Part shown: one piece after another, positions 1-7,254 of the stretch
How the letters are laid out: every line of letters starts with the position of its first letter
Position numbering within the stretch: position 1 is the first letter of the stretch
Assembly (NCBI GenBank): GCA_900554635.1
Contig: USHY01000025.1
Coordinates: 1-16,885 of the forward strand
DNA: 16,885 nt
Source of the DNA: an uncultured Clostridium sp.
GTDB lineage: Bacteria; Bacillota; Clostridia; TANB77; CAG-508
Reading direction: 5' to 3'
Made by a program: the position numbers and the translations under genes
The notes under the pieces: model-generated
Told to the model about the DNA's origin: nothing
Seen by the model: only the letters and a program-made list of their open reading frames with translations
Databases searched by the model: none

Positions 1-515
1 TCTGGTTCTTTTACTTCTATGTTGTCTATGTCTATTATTGATATTTTAGATTTTTTAAATTTTGTTGTTGTAATTAAGCTATTTTTTATGTACTCTGCAT
101 TTTCTGCTAAAATTATTATGTATGCTTTATCTTCATACACTAAAATATCTCCCATTCGTTCTCTTATTATTCCAAATTGCATTACTGTGCCTAAATAATC
201 TCTATGTTGATATTTGCCTTTTTGCTCGTTTGGCAGGATTATTTCAATTGCTTTTATGATCTTCTTAATGTTAGATGTTGCTATTTCTTGGGTTAATTTT
301 TCTGGATACATTAAGAGTATTTTACTTTCTGCCTCTTCGTATCCTCCTGTAAATATATAGTTCTTAAATTTTTGCCTTTCTAATTCTTTTTGAATGATGT
401 TTTTTTCATTTAGGTTTAAAAAGTCTGTATATGTAATTTTATTTCTTGTTTTACAAAACTGTAATTTATCGTTTAGCTTTGCTATTATTAGTTTTTCTTC
501 TCGATTTGTTTCCAT
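1..515 (-). CDS. ylmH: YlmH, S4-domain RNA-binding protein (5' part; runs off left edge)
   Basis: Reading leftward from an ATG at 515, an uninterrupted frame of 171 codons reaches the window edge without a stop. The start is preceded by AAGGAG (526-521) five bases upstream. Visible motifs fit YlmH: a TDFLNLNE stretch near residue 32, FTGGYEEAE near residue 58, and HRDYLGTVMQFGIIRERMGDILV-type sequence near residues 107-130. These belong to the central RNA-binding domain; the C-terminal S4 domain would lie outside the window. In Bacillus subtilis ylmH sits in the sepF-ylmG-ylmH-divIVA cell division cluster, and YlmH has been tied to ribosome-associated quality control. Here it is the first gene of its own transcript, with a promoter just upstream, rather than following sepF/ylmG. 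Identification is from recalled family motifs. Confidence 0.88.
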   Translation of the reverse strand, partial: METNREEKLIIAKLNDKLQFCKTRNKITYTDFLNLNEKNIIQKELERQKFKNYIFTGGYEEAESKILLMYPEKLTQEIATSNIKKIIKAIEIILPNEQKGKYQHRDYLGTVMQFGIIRERMGDILVYEDKAYIIILAENAEYIKNSLITTTKFKKSKISIIDIDNIEVKEP

Positions 516-537
516 TATTGCTCCTTCTCTATCTTCT

Positions 538-566
538 ATTATACATATTTATTAGCACTTTATCAA
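538..566 (-). promoter_or_regulatory. Promoter of ylmH
   Basis: On the minus strand, TTGATA (566-561) and TATAAT (543-538) are separated by 17 bases, a near-consensus sigma-A promoter. It is about 22 bases upstream of the ylmH start and back to back with the promoter of the carboxypeptidase gene. Confidence 0.75.
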
Positions 567-569
567 CAT

Positions 570-598
570 TTTACTTACTTTAAATTTTATGATAAAAT
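570..598 (+). promoter_or_regulatory. Promoter of the S66 carboxypeptidase gene
   Basis: TTTACT (570-575) and TAAAAT (593-598) are 17 bases apart. Its -35 lies only three bases from the -35 of the divergent ylmH promoter, so the two polymerases would compete for the same DNA. Confidence 0.5.
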
Positions 599-627
599 AG
601 TTGCAAATTATATAAGGAGGGATTTTT

Positions 628-1662
628 TTGATTAAACCTGAAAGATTAAAAAGAGGCGATAAAATCGCTGTTGTGAGCCTTTCTTGGGGTGGACTTGGTG
701 AAAAGGAGATTATTCATAAATATTATCTTGCAAAAGATAGGCTTAAAAATATGTTTGGCTTGGAGCTTGTGCCAACTGAGCATGCTTTGAAGGGTTCTAA
801 ATTTACATACGAGCACCCTGAACTTAGGGCTAAAGATTGGATGGATGCTTTTAAAGACCCAAGTATTAAAGCTATTTTTTCTGCTATTGGTGGAGATGAT
901 ACTATTCGTTTGCTTCCATATATTGATTATGATGTTATCAAGAATAATCCTAAAATTTTTTCTGGATTTTCAGATACTACTGCAAATCATTTTATGATGT
1001 ATAAAGCTGGTGTCACTTCATTTTATGGTCCTTGCATCTTATCTGACTTTGCTCAATATGGTTCTATGTTTGATTATACTGTTGATGCTATAAATAATAT
1101 ATTTTTTGATGCTAACCCTCATTTTGAGATTAAGAAGTGTGATTATTTTACAAATGAACATTTTGAATGGTGTGAAGAAAATATAAATAAAGAGAAGAAA
1201 AGAATTCCTGATTCAAAAGGCTATGAAGTGTTGCAAGGCACTGGCAAAGTTTCTGGTAAACTTTTGGGTGGATGTATTGAACTTTTGGATATGATTAATG
1301 GTACCGAGATTTGGCCATCTTTAGATGAATGGAGAAATAAGATTTTATTTATTGAAACTAGTGAAGAAACTCCTAGTCCTCAAAATGTTAAATATATTTT
1401 AAGAACCTTGCAAGCTCAAGGAATTCTAAATGCTATTAATGGTATTATTGTTGGCAAACCTAGAGGTGAAACATATTATGAGGAATATAAGGATGTTTTA
1501 AAAACTGTTGTTGGTATAGAAGCTAAAAGGCCTGATTTGCCTATTATTTATAATGTGAATTTTGGCCATAATGAGCCTATTGGAATTATTCCTTATGGAG
1601 TTGAATGTGAATTGGATTGTGATAATAAGAAAATCACATTACTTGAAAGTGGAGTTTTATAA
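628..1662 (+). CDS. S66-family LD-carboxypeptidase / MccF-like serine peptidase
   Basis: Cytoplasmic serine peptidase of family S66. Members either trim L,D-linked murein tetrapeptides (LdcA) or cleave microcin C-type peptidyl-adenylates (MccF). All three catalytic positions are present: Ser115 in GFSD (nucleophile elbow), Glu243 in FIETSEE, and His314 in NFGHNEP. The GGDD at 89-92 is the usual S66 glycine-rich motif. At 344 aa, with Ser/Glu/His spacing close to E. coli MccF (Ser118/Glu243/His311 as recalled), it looks more MccF-like than the roughly 300-aa LdcA enzymes, though substrate cannot be read from sequence. The start is TTG at 628, chosen because AAGGAGG ends seven bases upstream and the N-terminus matches the family (LKxGDKIAVVS). 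There is no signal peptide. It is a single-gene unit ending in a hairpin that overlaps its stop codon. Confidence 0.9.
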   Translation: MIKPERLKRGDKIAVVSLSWGGLGEKEIIHKYYLAKDRLKNMFGLELVPTEHALKGSKFTYEHPELRAKDWMDAFKDPSIKAIFSAIGGDDTIRLLPYIDYDVIKNNPKIFSGFSDTTANHFMMYKAGVTSFYGPCILSDFAQYGSMFDYTVDAINNIFFDANPHFEIKKCDYFTNEHFEWCEENINKEKKRIPDSKGYEVLQGTGKVSGKLLGGCIELLDMINGTEIWPSLDEWRNKILFIETSEETPSPQNVKYILRTLQAQGILNAINGIIVGKPRGETYYEEYKDVLKTVVGIEAKRPDLPIIYNVNFGHNEPIGIIPYGVECELDCDNKKITLLESGVL

Positions 1663-1671
1663 ACTCCACTT
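1647..1671. terminator. Hairpin across two convergent stop codons
   Basis: Perfect 11 bp inverted repeat: AAGTGGAGTTT (1647-1657), loop TAT, AAACTCCACTT (1661-1671). It contains the carboxypeptidase stop (1660-1662) and two of the three bases of the lyase-family stop (1672-1670). The T-run that should follow is weak on both sides, so termination may be partial. Confidence 0.6.
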
Positions 1672-2668
1672 AAACTATATATTTAATCTCGTTATTTGGA
1701 AAATACTGTTTCATTTTTTCCAAGAAAAACCTTGTGCCTTCTTCTCTTATTTGTGGCTTATACATATATTTTCCTTTGCCTCTTCCTGTCATTTTTGTTT
1801 CATCAAAAAGATTTATTGCGTTTGGAAATGCCTCTTTGTTTATCATTTTATGAACATAGCTGTAGGTCATAAAAATCAATTCAAAAAAAGCACTTTTCTT
1901 GACAGCTGTACTTAATTTTTCTTTTAAAAAGATTAATAAGTTTTCATATTCTTCTTTCCAGTTATCCACAAAAATGATTGGTGCAATAAGAATTCCTACT
2001 TTGTAACCAGCTTCTTGTAGCTTGTTTATCGCTTTTACTCTGTTTTCTAAATTTGATGTTCCAAATTCTACCTTTCGAATTATATTCTCTGGGTTGACAC
2101 TCATTCTTACAATTACTCTGCCTTTATGATCTAAATTTAAAATAGAGTCTACCATGTCAAACTTTGTTGGAAATGTTAAATATCCTCTATTGTTATTAGC
2201 AAAATTGGGAATTGTCCATTCTAAATTGTTTGTTATTGTGTTTTCTAAAATTAAATCACTATTGCTTCCTATCTCAAAAGTTAGCTCTTTTTCACTTTGA
2301 TTTGATGTTTTAATTATCTTGTTTAGCATTTCTTCTCTATTTACAAAAAGCCTCAAATATGAGCATTTGTTGTAATTGCACACTAAATAACAGTACATAC
2401 ACATTGCTGTGCAACCAGATGAAGTGTATGGCACAAGGAAATCGGAAGTTTTATGGTTTGGAACGAATTTATGCGTTTTTCTAATTCCAATTATTAAGTC
2501 TTTCTTCATATCTGTAAAATCACAATTTCCTCTACATCTCATTTCTGGTATGTTGTTGTGGTTCTCAATTATCATTTTGGGAACATCTTTATATTTTTCT
2601 AAAAGCTCTTGTCCAAGTTTATAGTTTGTTATATTTTCTTCATACAAAATCTCTTTTGGCATAAACAT
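1670..2668 (-). CDS. Spore photoproduct lyase-family radical SAM protein
   Basis: Radical SAM enzyme related to SplB, which repairs the UV-induced spore photoproduct in germinating spores. The 4Fe-4S motif CxxxCxxC is Cys86, Cys90, Cys93 within GCTAMCMYCYL, and the two tyrosines flanking the last cysteine (equivalent to Tyr97/Tyr99 of B. subtilis SplB) are kept. Other family features are LIIGIRKTHKF near residue 58, FVNREEML near 108, TFPTKFDMVD near 165 and IAPIIF in the C-terminal half. At 332 aa it matches SplB in length. The position of the H-atom donor Cys141 of B. subtilis SplB is serine here (Ser135 in FEIGSNSD), so repair activity is uncertain. Extra cysteines occur at 45, 49, 97 and 102. 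Start ATG 2668 follows TGAGGTG with 8 bases spacing; ATG 2662 is an alternative. Divergent from recQ. Confidence 0.8.
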   Translation of the reverse strand: MFMPKEILYEENITNYKLGQELLEKYKDVPKMIIENHNNIPEMRCRGNCDFTDMKKDLIIGIRKTHKFVPNHKTSDFLVPYTSSGCTAMCMYCYLVCNYNKCSYLRLFVNREEMLNKIIKTSNQSEKELTFEIGSNSDLILENTITNNLEWTIPNFANNNRGYLTFPTKFDMVDSILNLDHKGRVIVRMSVNPENIIRKVEFGTSNLENRVKAINKLQEAGYKVGILIAPIIFVDNWKEEYENLLIFLKEKLSTAVKKSAFFELIFMTYSYVHKMINKEAFPNAINLFDETKMTGRGKGKYMYKPQIREEGTRFFLEKMKQYFPNNEIKYIV

Positions 2669-2710
2669 TTTGCTTTCACCTCAAGAATATTTTGATAGGT
2701 TTTTGATTAA

Positions 2711-2716
2711 ATTATA
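2711..2716 (-). promoter_or_regulatory. Possible -10 element of the lyase-family gene
   Basis: TATAAT on the minus strand (2716-2711), preceded by TG, 43 bases upstream of the start. No clear -35 lies 16-18 bases away, and I see no convincing sigma-G site. Confidence 0.35.
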
Positions 2717-2738
2717 CAGAATAAAAGCATTTTTTTAC

Positions 2739-2768
2739 TTGACATTTTGTATAATTCTATGTTACAAT
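2739..2768 (+). promoter_or_regulatory. Promoter of recQ
   Basis: TTGACA (2739-2744), 18 bases, then TACAAT (2763-2768). Transcription would start near 2775, about 15 bases before the recQ start. Confidence 0.6.
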
Positions 2769-2790
2769 TTTCCCATTACTAATAAAAGAG

Positions 2791-4950
2791 GTGTTACAAA
2801 TAGATTCAAAAATTGTTCTAAAAAATTTTTTTGGTTATGATAGTTTTAGAACTGGGCAAGAGGAAATTGTAAATCAAATTTTGATGGGCAAGGATGTTTT
2901 AGGGATTATGCCTACTGGTGCTGGTAAGTCAATTTGTTATCAGGTACCTGCTTTAATGCTTCCTGGTGTAACTATTGTAATTTCTCCACTTATTTCTCTT
3001 ATGAAAGATCAAGTTGATTCTTTAAATGCTATGGGAATTCCAGCAACATTTATTAATAGTACTCTTTCTGCTTCTGAGTATGCGGGAGCTGTTCAAAACA
3101 TTTTGTATGATGTATATAAAATTATTTACATTGCCCCTGAAAGGCTTAATTCTTCATCATTTATTGATATTTTAAAATCAATAAATATTTCCATGATTAC
3201 AGTTGATGAAGCTCATTGTATTTCACAATGGGGACATGATTTTAGGCCAACATATAGGGAAATTGCAAATGTTATATCTACTTTAAAGAAAAGGCCTATT
3301 GTTTCAGCTTTTACTGCAACTGCAACAGATATTGTTCGTGATGATATTATTAATCTTCTTAAACTTCAAAAGCCTTATGTTCTAACAACTGGGTTTGATA
3401 GGGCTAATTTAACTTTTTCTGTTGAATATCCAATTAGCAAAAGAAAATTCATTACTGATTTTGTTAAGAAAAATAGAGATGTTTCTGGAATTATTTACTG
3501 TCTTACTAGGAAAACTGTTATCGCTTTATATGATGAGCTTTCTGCTTTAGGATATAAAGTTTCAAAATATCATGGAGGAATGACTGAGAAGGAAAGAACT
3601 CAAAATCAAGAAGACTTTGTTTATGATAGAACATCTATAATGGTTGCTACTAATGCTTTTGGAATGGGTATTGATAAATCTAATATTAGATATGTTATCC
3701 ATTACAATATGCCAAAAGACCTAGAAAGTTACTATCAAGAAGCAGGTCGTGCTGGGCGTGATGGGGATAATTCTAGGTGTATTTTGTTATTCAGTAGAGC
3801 TGATATTATAACTAATAAATTTCTAATTGAGCAGACTGAGCATAAGTCTGATACTAGTGTGGAATATAAAAAATTAAATGATATTATTGATTATTGCAAT
3901 ACAGATATGTGCCTTAGAAAGTATATTTTAGAGTACTTTGGTGAACTGCCTTTATTTGATAATTGCCATAATTGTGGCAACTGTTTATCAGAAGTTGAAA
4001 AGGCTGATATTACTGTTGATGCAATGAAAATATTATCTTGCATCAAGAGATTGAAAGAGAAATATGGTTCTGGAGTTGTAACAGATGTTTTAAAGGGTTC
4101 TAATACCTATAAAAATCAAATGCTTGGGTTTGATAAATTATCAACTTTTGGAATTATGAGTGAATATTCAAAAAATACAATAAAAGATTTAATATATTTT
4201 CTAATTACAGAAGGTTATATAGAAACCTTTGGCGATAAGTATCCTGTACTTAGGCTTACACCTAGTGCTTCAAAAGTCTTGTTTGAAGGCGAAAAGGTTA
4301 CAATTAAAAGAAAAATTGAGAAGTCTATTGAAGTTCAAATTGATGAAGTTTATGACGCTAAACTTTTTGAGATTTTAAAAGCTTTAAGAAAAAGAATATC
4401 AGAAGAAACACATGTACCACCATTTATAGTGTTTTCAGATACATCTTTAAAACAAATGGCAACATATTTTCCAACTTCAGAAGAACAAATGCTGAAAATA
4501 AGTGGTGTTGGATATTCTAAGTTTGATAAATATGGCAATAGATTTTTAGAAACAATCAGACCTTATGTTTCTGAAAACAATATAACTCCAAAAGAAATTC
4601 CTATAGAAACTCCAAAGAAAAAATCTTCTGTAGAATCTTCACCTAAAGTAAACACTGCAGAAATTTCTTACAATCTATTCAAACAAGGCAAATCTATTAA
4701 AGAAATTGCAGAAGAGCGTGGTTTTGTTACAACAACCATTGAAACTCATTTACTAAAATACTTTGAAAATGGTGAAAATATAGATTTATCTAAATACATA
4801 CATTCAAATTATGAGCAAGATATTTACAATGCAATTGATACCTACGGAGCAGAAAAACTTCGAGTGTTAAAAGATGCTTTGCCTGAGGGTGTAAGCTATT
4901 TCGATATCAAATATTTCTTAATAAAATATAAGCAAAAAAATGCAGTCTAG
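2791..4950 (+). CDS. recQ: ATP-dependent DNA helicase RecQ
   Basis: 3'-5' DNA helicase of the RecQ family acting in recombination and fork repair. Domains in order: DEAD/DEAH ATPase with motif 0 (FGYDSFRTGQ, residues 14-23), Walker A PTGAGKS (41-47) and DEAH (139-142); second RecA domain with GMGIDKSNIR near 291 and QEAGRAGRDG near 316; zinc site Cys374, Cys392, Cys395, Cys398; winged-helix RQC to about 500; HRDC domain about 520-595; then a linker and a C-terminal helix-turn-helix region (about 623-715; FKQGKSIKEIAEERG) seen in many Bacillota RecQ proteins. The 719-aa length suits this extended form. The start is ambiguous: GTG 2791 sits inside an SD-like GAGGTG (2788-2793), while an in-frame ATA at 2800 is six bases downstream of that SD. 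The next ATG (residue 32) would remove motif 0. Single-gene unit. Confidence 0.95.
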   Translation: MLQIDSKIVLKNFFGYDSFRTGQEEIVNQILMGKDVLGIMPTGAGKSICYQVPALMLPGVTIVISPLISLMKDQVDSLNAMGIPATFINSTLSASEYAGAVQNILYDVYKIIYIAPERLNSSSFIDILKSINISMITVDEAHCISQWGHDFRPTYREIANVISTLKKRPIVSAFTATATDIVRDDIINLLKLQKPYVLTTGFDRANLTFSVEYPISKRKFITDFVKKNRDVSGIIYCLTRKTVIALYDELSALGYKVSKYHGGMTEKERTQNQEDFVYDRTSIMVATNAFGMGIDKSNIRYVIHYNMPKDLESYYQEAGRAGRDGDNSRCILLFSRADIITNKFLIEQTEHKSDTSVEYKKLNDIIDYCNTDMCLRKYILEYFGELPLFDNCHNCGNCLSEVEKADITVDAMKILSCIKRLKEKYGSGVVTDVLKGSNTYKNQMLGFDKLSTFGIMSEYSKNTIKDLIYFLITEGYIETFGDKYPVLRLTPSASKVLFEGEKVTIKRKIEKSIEVQIDEVYDAKLFEILKALRKRISEETHVPPFIVFSDTSLKQMATYFPTSEEQMLKISGVGYSKFDKYGNRFLETIRPYVSENNITPKEIPIETPKKKSSVESSPKVNTAEISYNLFKQGKSIKEIAEERGFVTTTIETHLLKYFENGENIDLSKYIHSNYEQDIYNAIDTYGAEKLRVLKDALPEGVSYFDIKYFLIKYKQKNAV

Positions 4951-4963
4951 GCTGCATTTTTTT
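4934..4963. terminator. Bidirectional terminator between recQ and the DUF3298 gene
   Basis: A-run 4934-4940, stem TGCAGT (4941-4946) with GCTGCA (4951-4956), loop CTAG, then a T-run 4957-4963. Works in both directions and overlaps the recQ stop (4948-4950) and the first bases of the opposing stop (4964-4962). Confidence 0.85.
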
Positions 4964-5591
4964 ACACTCTTTTTATTCTAAATGTAGGTATTCCTGTTGA
5001 ATATGGTGCTATATCATAGTGTTGGTAATAAATATATACTGCATCTTTGGTTAGATAAAAACTATTTGGGTTAAATGTACTTATAACAAGCTGGCAGCTG
5101 TCTTCAAAAAATACTCGTGGATTTGCTGCAATTTGTCTGTTTATTTCTTTGAATATGTCTACCATAAAATATGGATTATTCTTAAATACATCTTCTAGTT
5201 TAATCATTTTACCTGTTATCATATTCCAGTTTTGTGATGTTCTAACAGTATCTCCATGTGCTCCACCTGAATAGATGTATTCATCTGCATACAAACTTAT
5301 AACATTATTTGCATTTAATGTTACTTCATAATTTCGAACAACCTCGTATGCCCTTTGTGGGTAACCATTCTTTTTGTTATACTTATAAAGTTCCACTGCT
5401 TGCTTAAATAGCTCATTTTCACATTTTCTTTGCAAAGAAAATGCCTGTTTTTTGTTGTATATATTGAAGTTAATTATGCCAAAACTATGTGTTTTTGCTT
5501 CAATATATGGATAGTTAATTTTGTAAGTTAGAACCACTGTACCATCATACATCATTTTTCTTTCTAAAACATTATTATCAATTTTATACAT
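4962..5591 (-). CDS. DUF4163/DUF3298 domain protein (RsiV/PdaC-like fold), no membrane anchor
   Basis: Protein of 209 aa with an N-terminal DUF4163-like region (about 20-95) and a C-terminal DUF3298 region. The latter shows the hallmark YSGGAHG at 107-113, NWNMITGK (121-128) with a following LEDVF, and YYQHYDIAPYSTGIPTF near the end. Related domains form the extracellular part of the lysozyme-sensing anti-sigma factor RsiV and part of the deacetylase PdaC, but this protein has neither a signal peptide nor a membrane helix, so it appears cytoplasmic. No catalytic residues are obvious and its function is unknown. ATG 5591 is chosen because GAGGGGG (5605-5599) lies 7 bases upstream; a longer TTG start at 5606 would place the ribosome binding site inside the gene. 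It lies 49 bases downstream of the heptad-repeat secreted protein with a hairpin covering its ribosome binding site. Confidence 0.82.
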   Translation of the reverse strand: MYKIDNNVLERKMMYDGTVVLTYKINYPYIEAKTHSFGIINFNIYNKKQAFSLQRKCENELFKQAVELYKYNKKNGYPQRAYEVVRNYEVTLNANNVISLYADEYIYSGGAHGDTVRTSQNWNMITGKMIKLEDVFKNNPYFMVDIFKEINRQIAANPRVFFEDSCQLVISTFNPNSFYLTKDAVYIYYQHYDIAPYSTGIPTFRIKRV

Positions 5592-5598
5592 AAAAATC

Positions 5599-5626
5599 CC
5601 CCTCAAGTAAATATATGCTTAAGGGG
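5599..5626 (-). terminator. Hairpin after the secreted-protein gene; contains the next gene's RBS
   Basis: In the leftward transcript, CCCCTTAAG (5626-5618), a 10-base loop and CTTGAGGGG (5607-5599) form a 9 bp stem with one G-U pair, followed by GATTTTT. It resembles an intrinsic terminator, yet the GAGGGGG of its 3' arm is the only ribosome binding site of the DUF3298 gene. It is nearly the same sequence as the hsp20 terminator at 11434-11459. Confidence 0.65.
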
Positions 5627-5640
5627 TTGGATTTGTTATT

Positions 5641-7242
5641 CTATTTCAAACCATCTACAACCATCACAAACTTAACTTCTCCACTATTTTCTTCACTTAT
5701 CATTCCAAAGTTATTATATTCATTGCTCAATTCATTTAGTTTTTCAACTCTTTTTGAAATGTTTTTTACATCTCCATTTATTAAGTTACATACTTTTTGT
5801 ATTCCTTCTGTATCGAATTTTGTTGCTCCTTCTGCTAAGCTTTGTGTTCCGTTTTTTAGAGTTTGTAGTGAGCTTGGTAGTTCTTTAGTTGAGTTTGTAA
5901 GTTTTGCTAAGTTTTCTTCTAATTCTTTTGTTCCTGCTGATATTTTTTGTAGACCTTTTTCTAGGGCTGTGATTTGGGCTTGTGATGTTTCTGTTGGTGT
6001 TATTTTGGCTATTACTGCTTCGTTTGTTTTTTCTTGTTTTGTTAGTGCGGTAATTCTTGCGGTTAACCCATTTGCTCTTGTTGTTAGCTCATCTATTGTT
6101 GTTTGCATTGCTGTTTTATCTGCTTCGTCTGTTAATTTTGCTTTTAATACTGTTAGGTTTGTTATTTGTTTTTTTAGTTCTCCTGCTTCTGCTGTGAGTG
6201 TTGTTATTTCGCTATTTAATACTTTGTTATTTGATTGTAACATTCCTATTGATGTTGTAATTAAGTCTGTAAGTTTTTGTTTTAATGCACTTATTCCTAC
6301 AACTAAACCTTCTTCACCATTTACACCTGCATTTAATTCTTGTGCACCATTATATAATGCTACTGCATTTTGTGGTAGTGCTCCAAGTTTTGAACTTAGA
6401 AGTCCAACTCCTTCGTTAACTTTATTTGCTCCATCTACTATTTGCTTACTTGATTCTTTTAGTGTGTCTGCTTTTGCATATACTGTATCTAATTTATCAA
6501 ATATTTCTAAGTCGCTTAAGTCTACCATTTTTGCTGTTACATAAGTAATTATGCTGTTTTGTTCAAAGTCTGTTGTGTCTAAGGTTATTTCAATACTTGT
6601 TGGTATATCTATTTCTTTTTTAGATAAATTTAAACTTTCTTGTAATCCAGGAAGTGCCATTCCTACTAATGCTGTTTTTGAGCCATCATCTACTAATTTT
6701 CCGTTTGTAATTGAGATGTTTTTGTTATTTGTATTATCAAATACTGTTCCTGCAACTACTACAAATGGAATGTACATTGTTGTTTTTCTTCCATTTACTG
6801 TTACTTCTCTTGCCTCTTTGTTTGTGTATTCTATTGTTATTTTAACATTACCTGATTTGCCTCCTATATCTTTTGATGAAATTTCTTCTCCATTTAATTC
6901 ATATTTTATGTTGCAAGTAACAGGTAATTCTTGTGTGCTTTCACCTTGATAATAAATGTCGTTTCCATTTGCTTGCCATACAAGCTTGTTATCTTGTTTT
7001 TCAAATGTTTCATCTCCATTTGTATTTTCAATGTTGATTAAGTTTGATAAGTCTTCTATTATTTGTTCATTATCACTGTTTTCTATATGTGTTGTTACTA
7101 TTGTTTTATATGCATTTCCTTCATTATCTAGCTTTGAATATACTGTTTCTGATTTTGTATATGCAAATACTGGTACTGATGTTGTTGCTATAATGGAACA
7201 TAAGGCTGTTCCTGCAATTATTTTTGAAATTTTATCTTTCAT
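5641..7242 (-). CDS. Secreted heptad-repeat coiled-coil protein paired with an MMPL transporter (YhgE-like ectodomain)
   Basis: 533 aa. N-terminal signal peptide (basic MKDKISK, hydrophobic core about 8-24, likely cleavage after VFA27). Residues 30-250 form a beta-rich region, with repeats such as SGNVKITIEYTNKEA near 130 and a DTTDFEQ segment near 222. Residues about 255-505 are rich in coiled-coil heptads and in L-x-x-G spaced motifs (VNEGVGLLSS, LYNGAQELNAG, LEKGLQKISAGTKELEENL, LKNGTQSLAEG), the pattern seen in YhgE/Pip-type proteins and in ectodomains that accompany RND/MMPL exporters. The chain ends at VVDGLK without a C-terminal membrane segment, so it should be released or held by the transporter. 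Its AGGAGG (7256-7251) overlaps the transporter's stop codon (7257-7255), implying translational coupling and a shared function. Substrate and partners are inferred only. Confidence 0.75.
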   Translation of the reverse strand: MKDKISKIIAGTALCSIIATTSVPVFAYTKSETVYSKLDNEGNAYKTIVTTHIENSDNEQIIEDLSNLINIENTNGDETFEKQDNKLVWQANGNDIYYQGESTQELPVTCNIKYELNGEEISSKDIGGKSGNVKITIEYTNKEAREVTVNGRKTTMYIPFVVVAGTVFDNTNNKNISITNGKLVDDGSKTALVGMALPGLQESLNLSKKEIDIPTSIEITLDTTDFEQNSIITYVTAKMVDLSDLEIFDKLDTVYAKADTLKESSKQIVDGANKVNEGVGLLSSKLGALPQNAVALYNGAQELNAGVNGEEGLVVGISALKQKLTDLITTSIGMLQSNNKVLNSEITTLTAEAGELKKQITNLTVLKAKLTDEADKTAMQTTIDELTTRANGLTARITALTKQEKTNEAVIAKITPTETSQAQITALEKGLQKISAGTKELEENLAKLTNSTKELPSSLQTLKNGTQSLAEGATKFDTEGIQKVCNLINGDVKNISKRVEKLNELSNEYNNFGMISEENSGEVKFVMVVDGLK

Positions 7243-7254
7243 AATTCATTCCTC

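Noticed and set aside
552..560. TTAGCACTT, resembling one arm of CIRCE, inside the ylmH promoter spacer
   Set aside because: No partner arm GAGTGCTAA occurs 9 bases away, so it is only a chance half-site.
2739..2755. TTGACA followed closely by TATAAT upstream of recQ
   Set aside because: The two are only 5 bases apart, so they cannot form one promoter. TACAAT at 2763-2768 has the right spacing.
5592..5606. Upstream TTG start for the DUF3298 gene
   Set aside because: The five extra codons are the ribosome binding site itself (GAGGGGG).
5615..6544. 309-codon open frame on the + strand, rich in Ser, Phe and Val
   Set aside because: It lies wholly antisense to the secreted heptad-repeat protein, whose regular leucine/alanine codons keep the opposite frame open. 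It has no ribosome binding site or recognisable domain.
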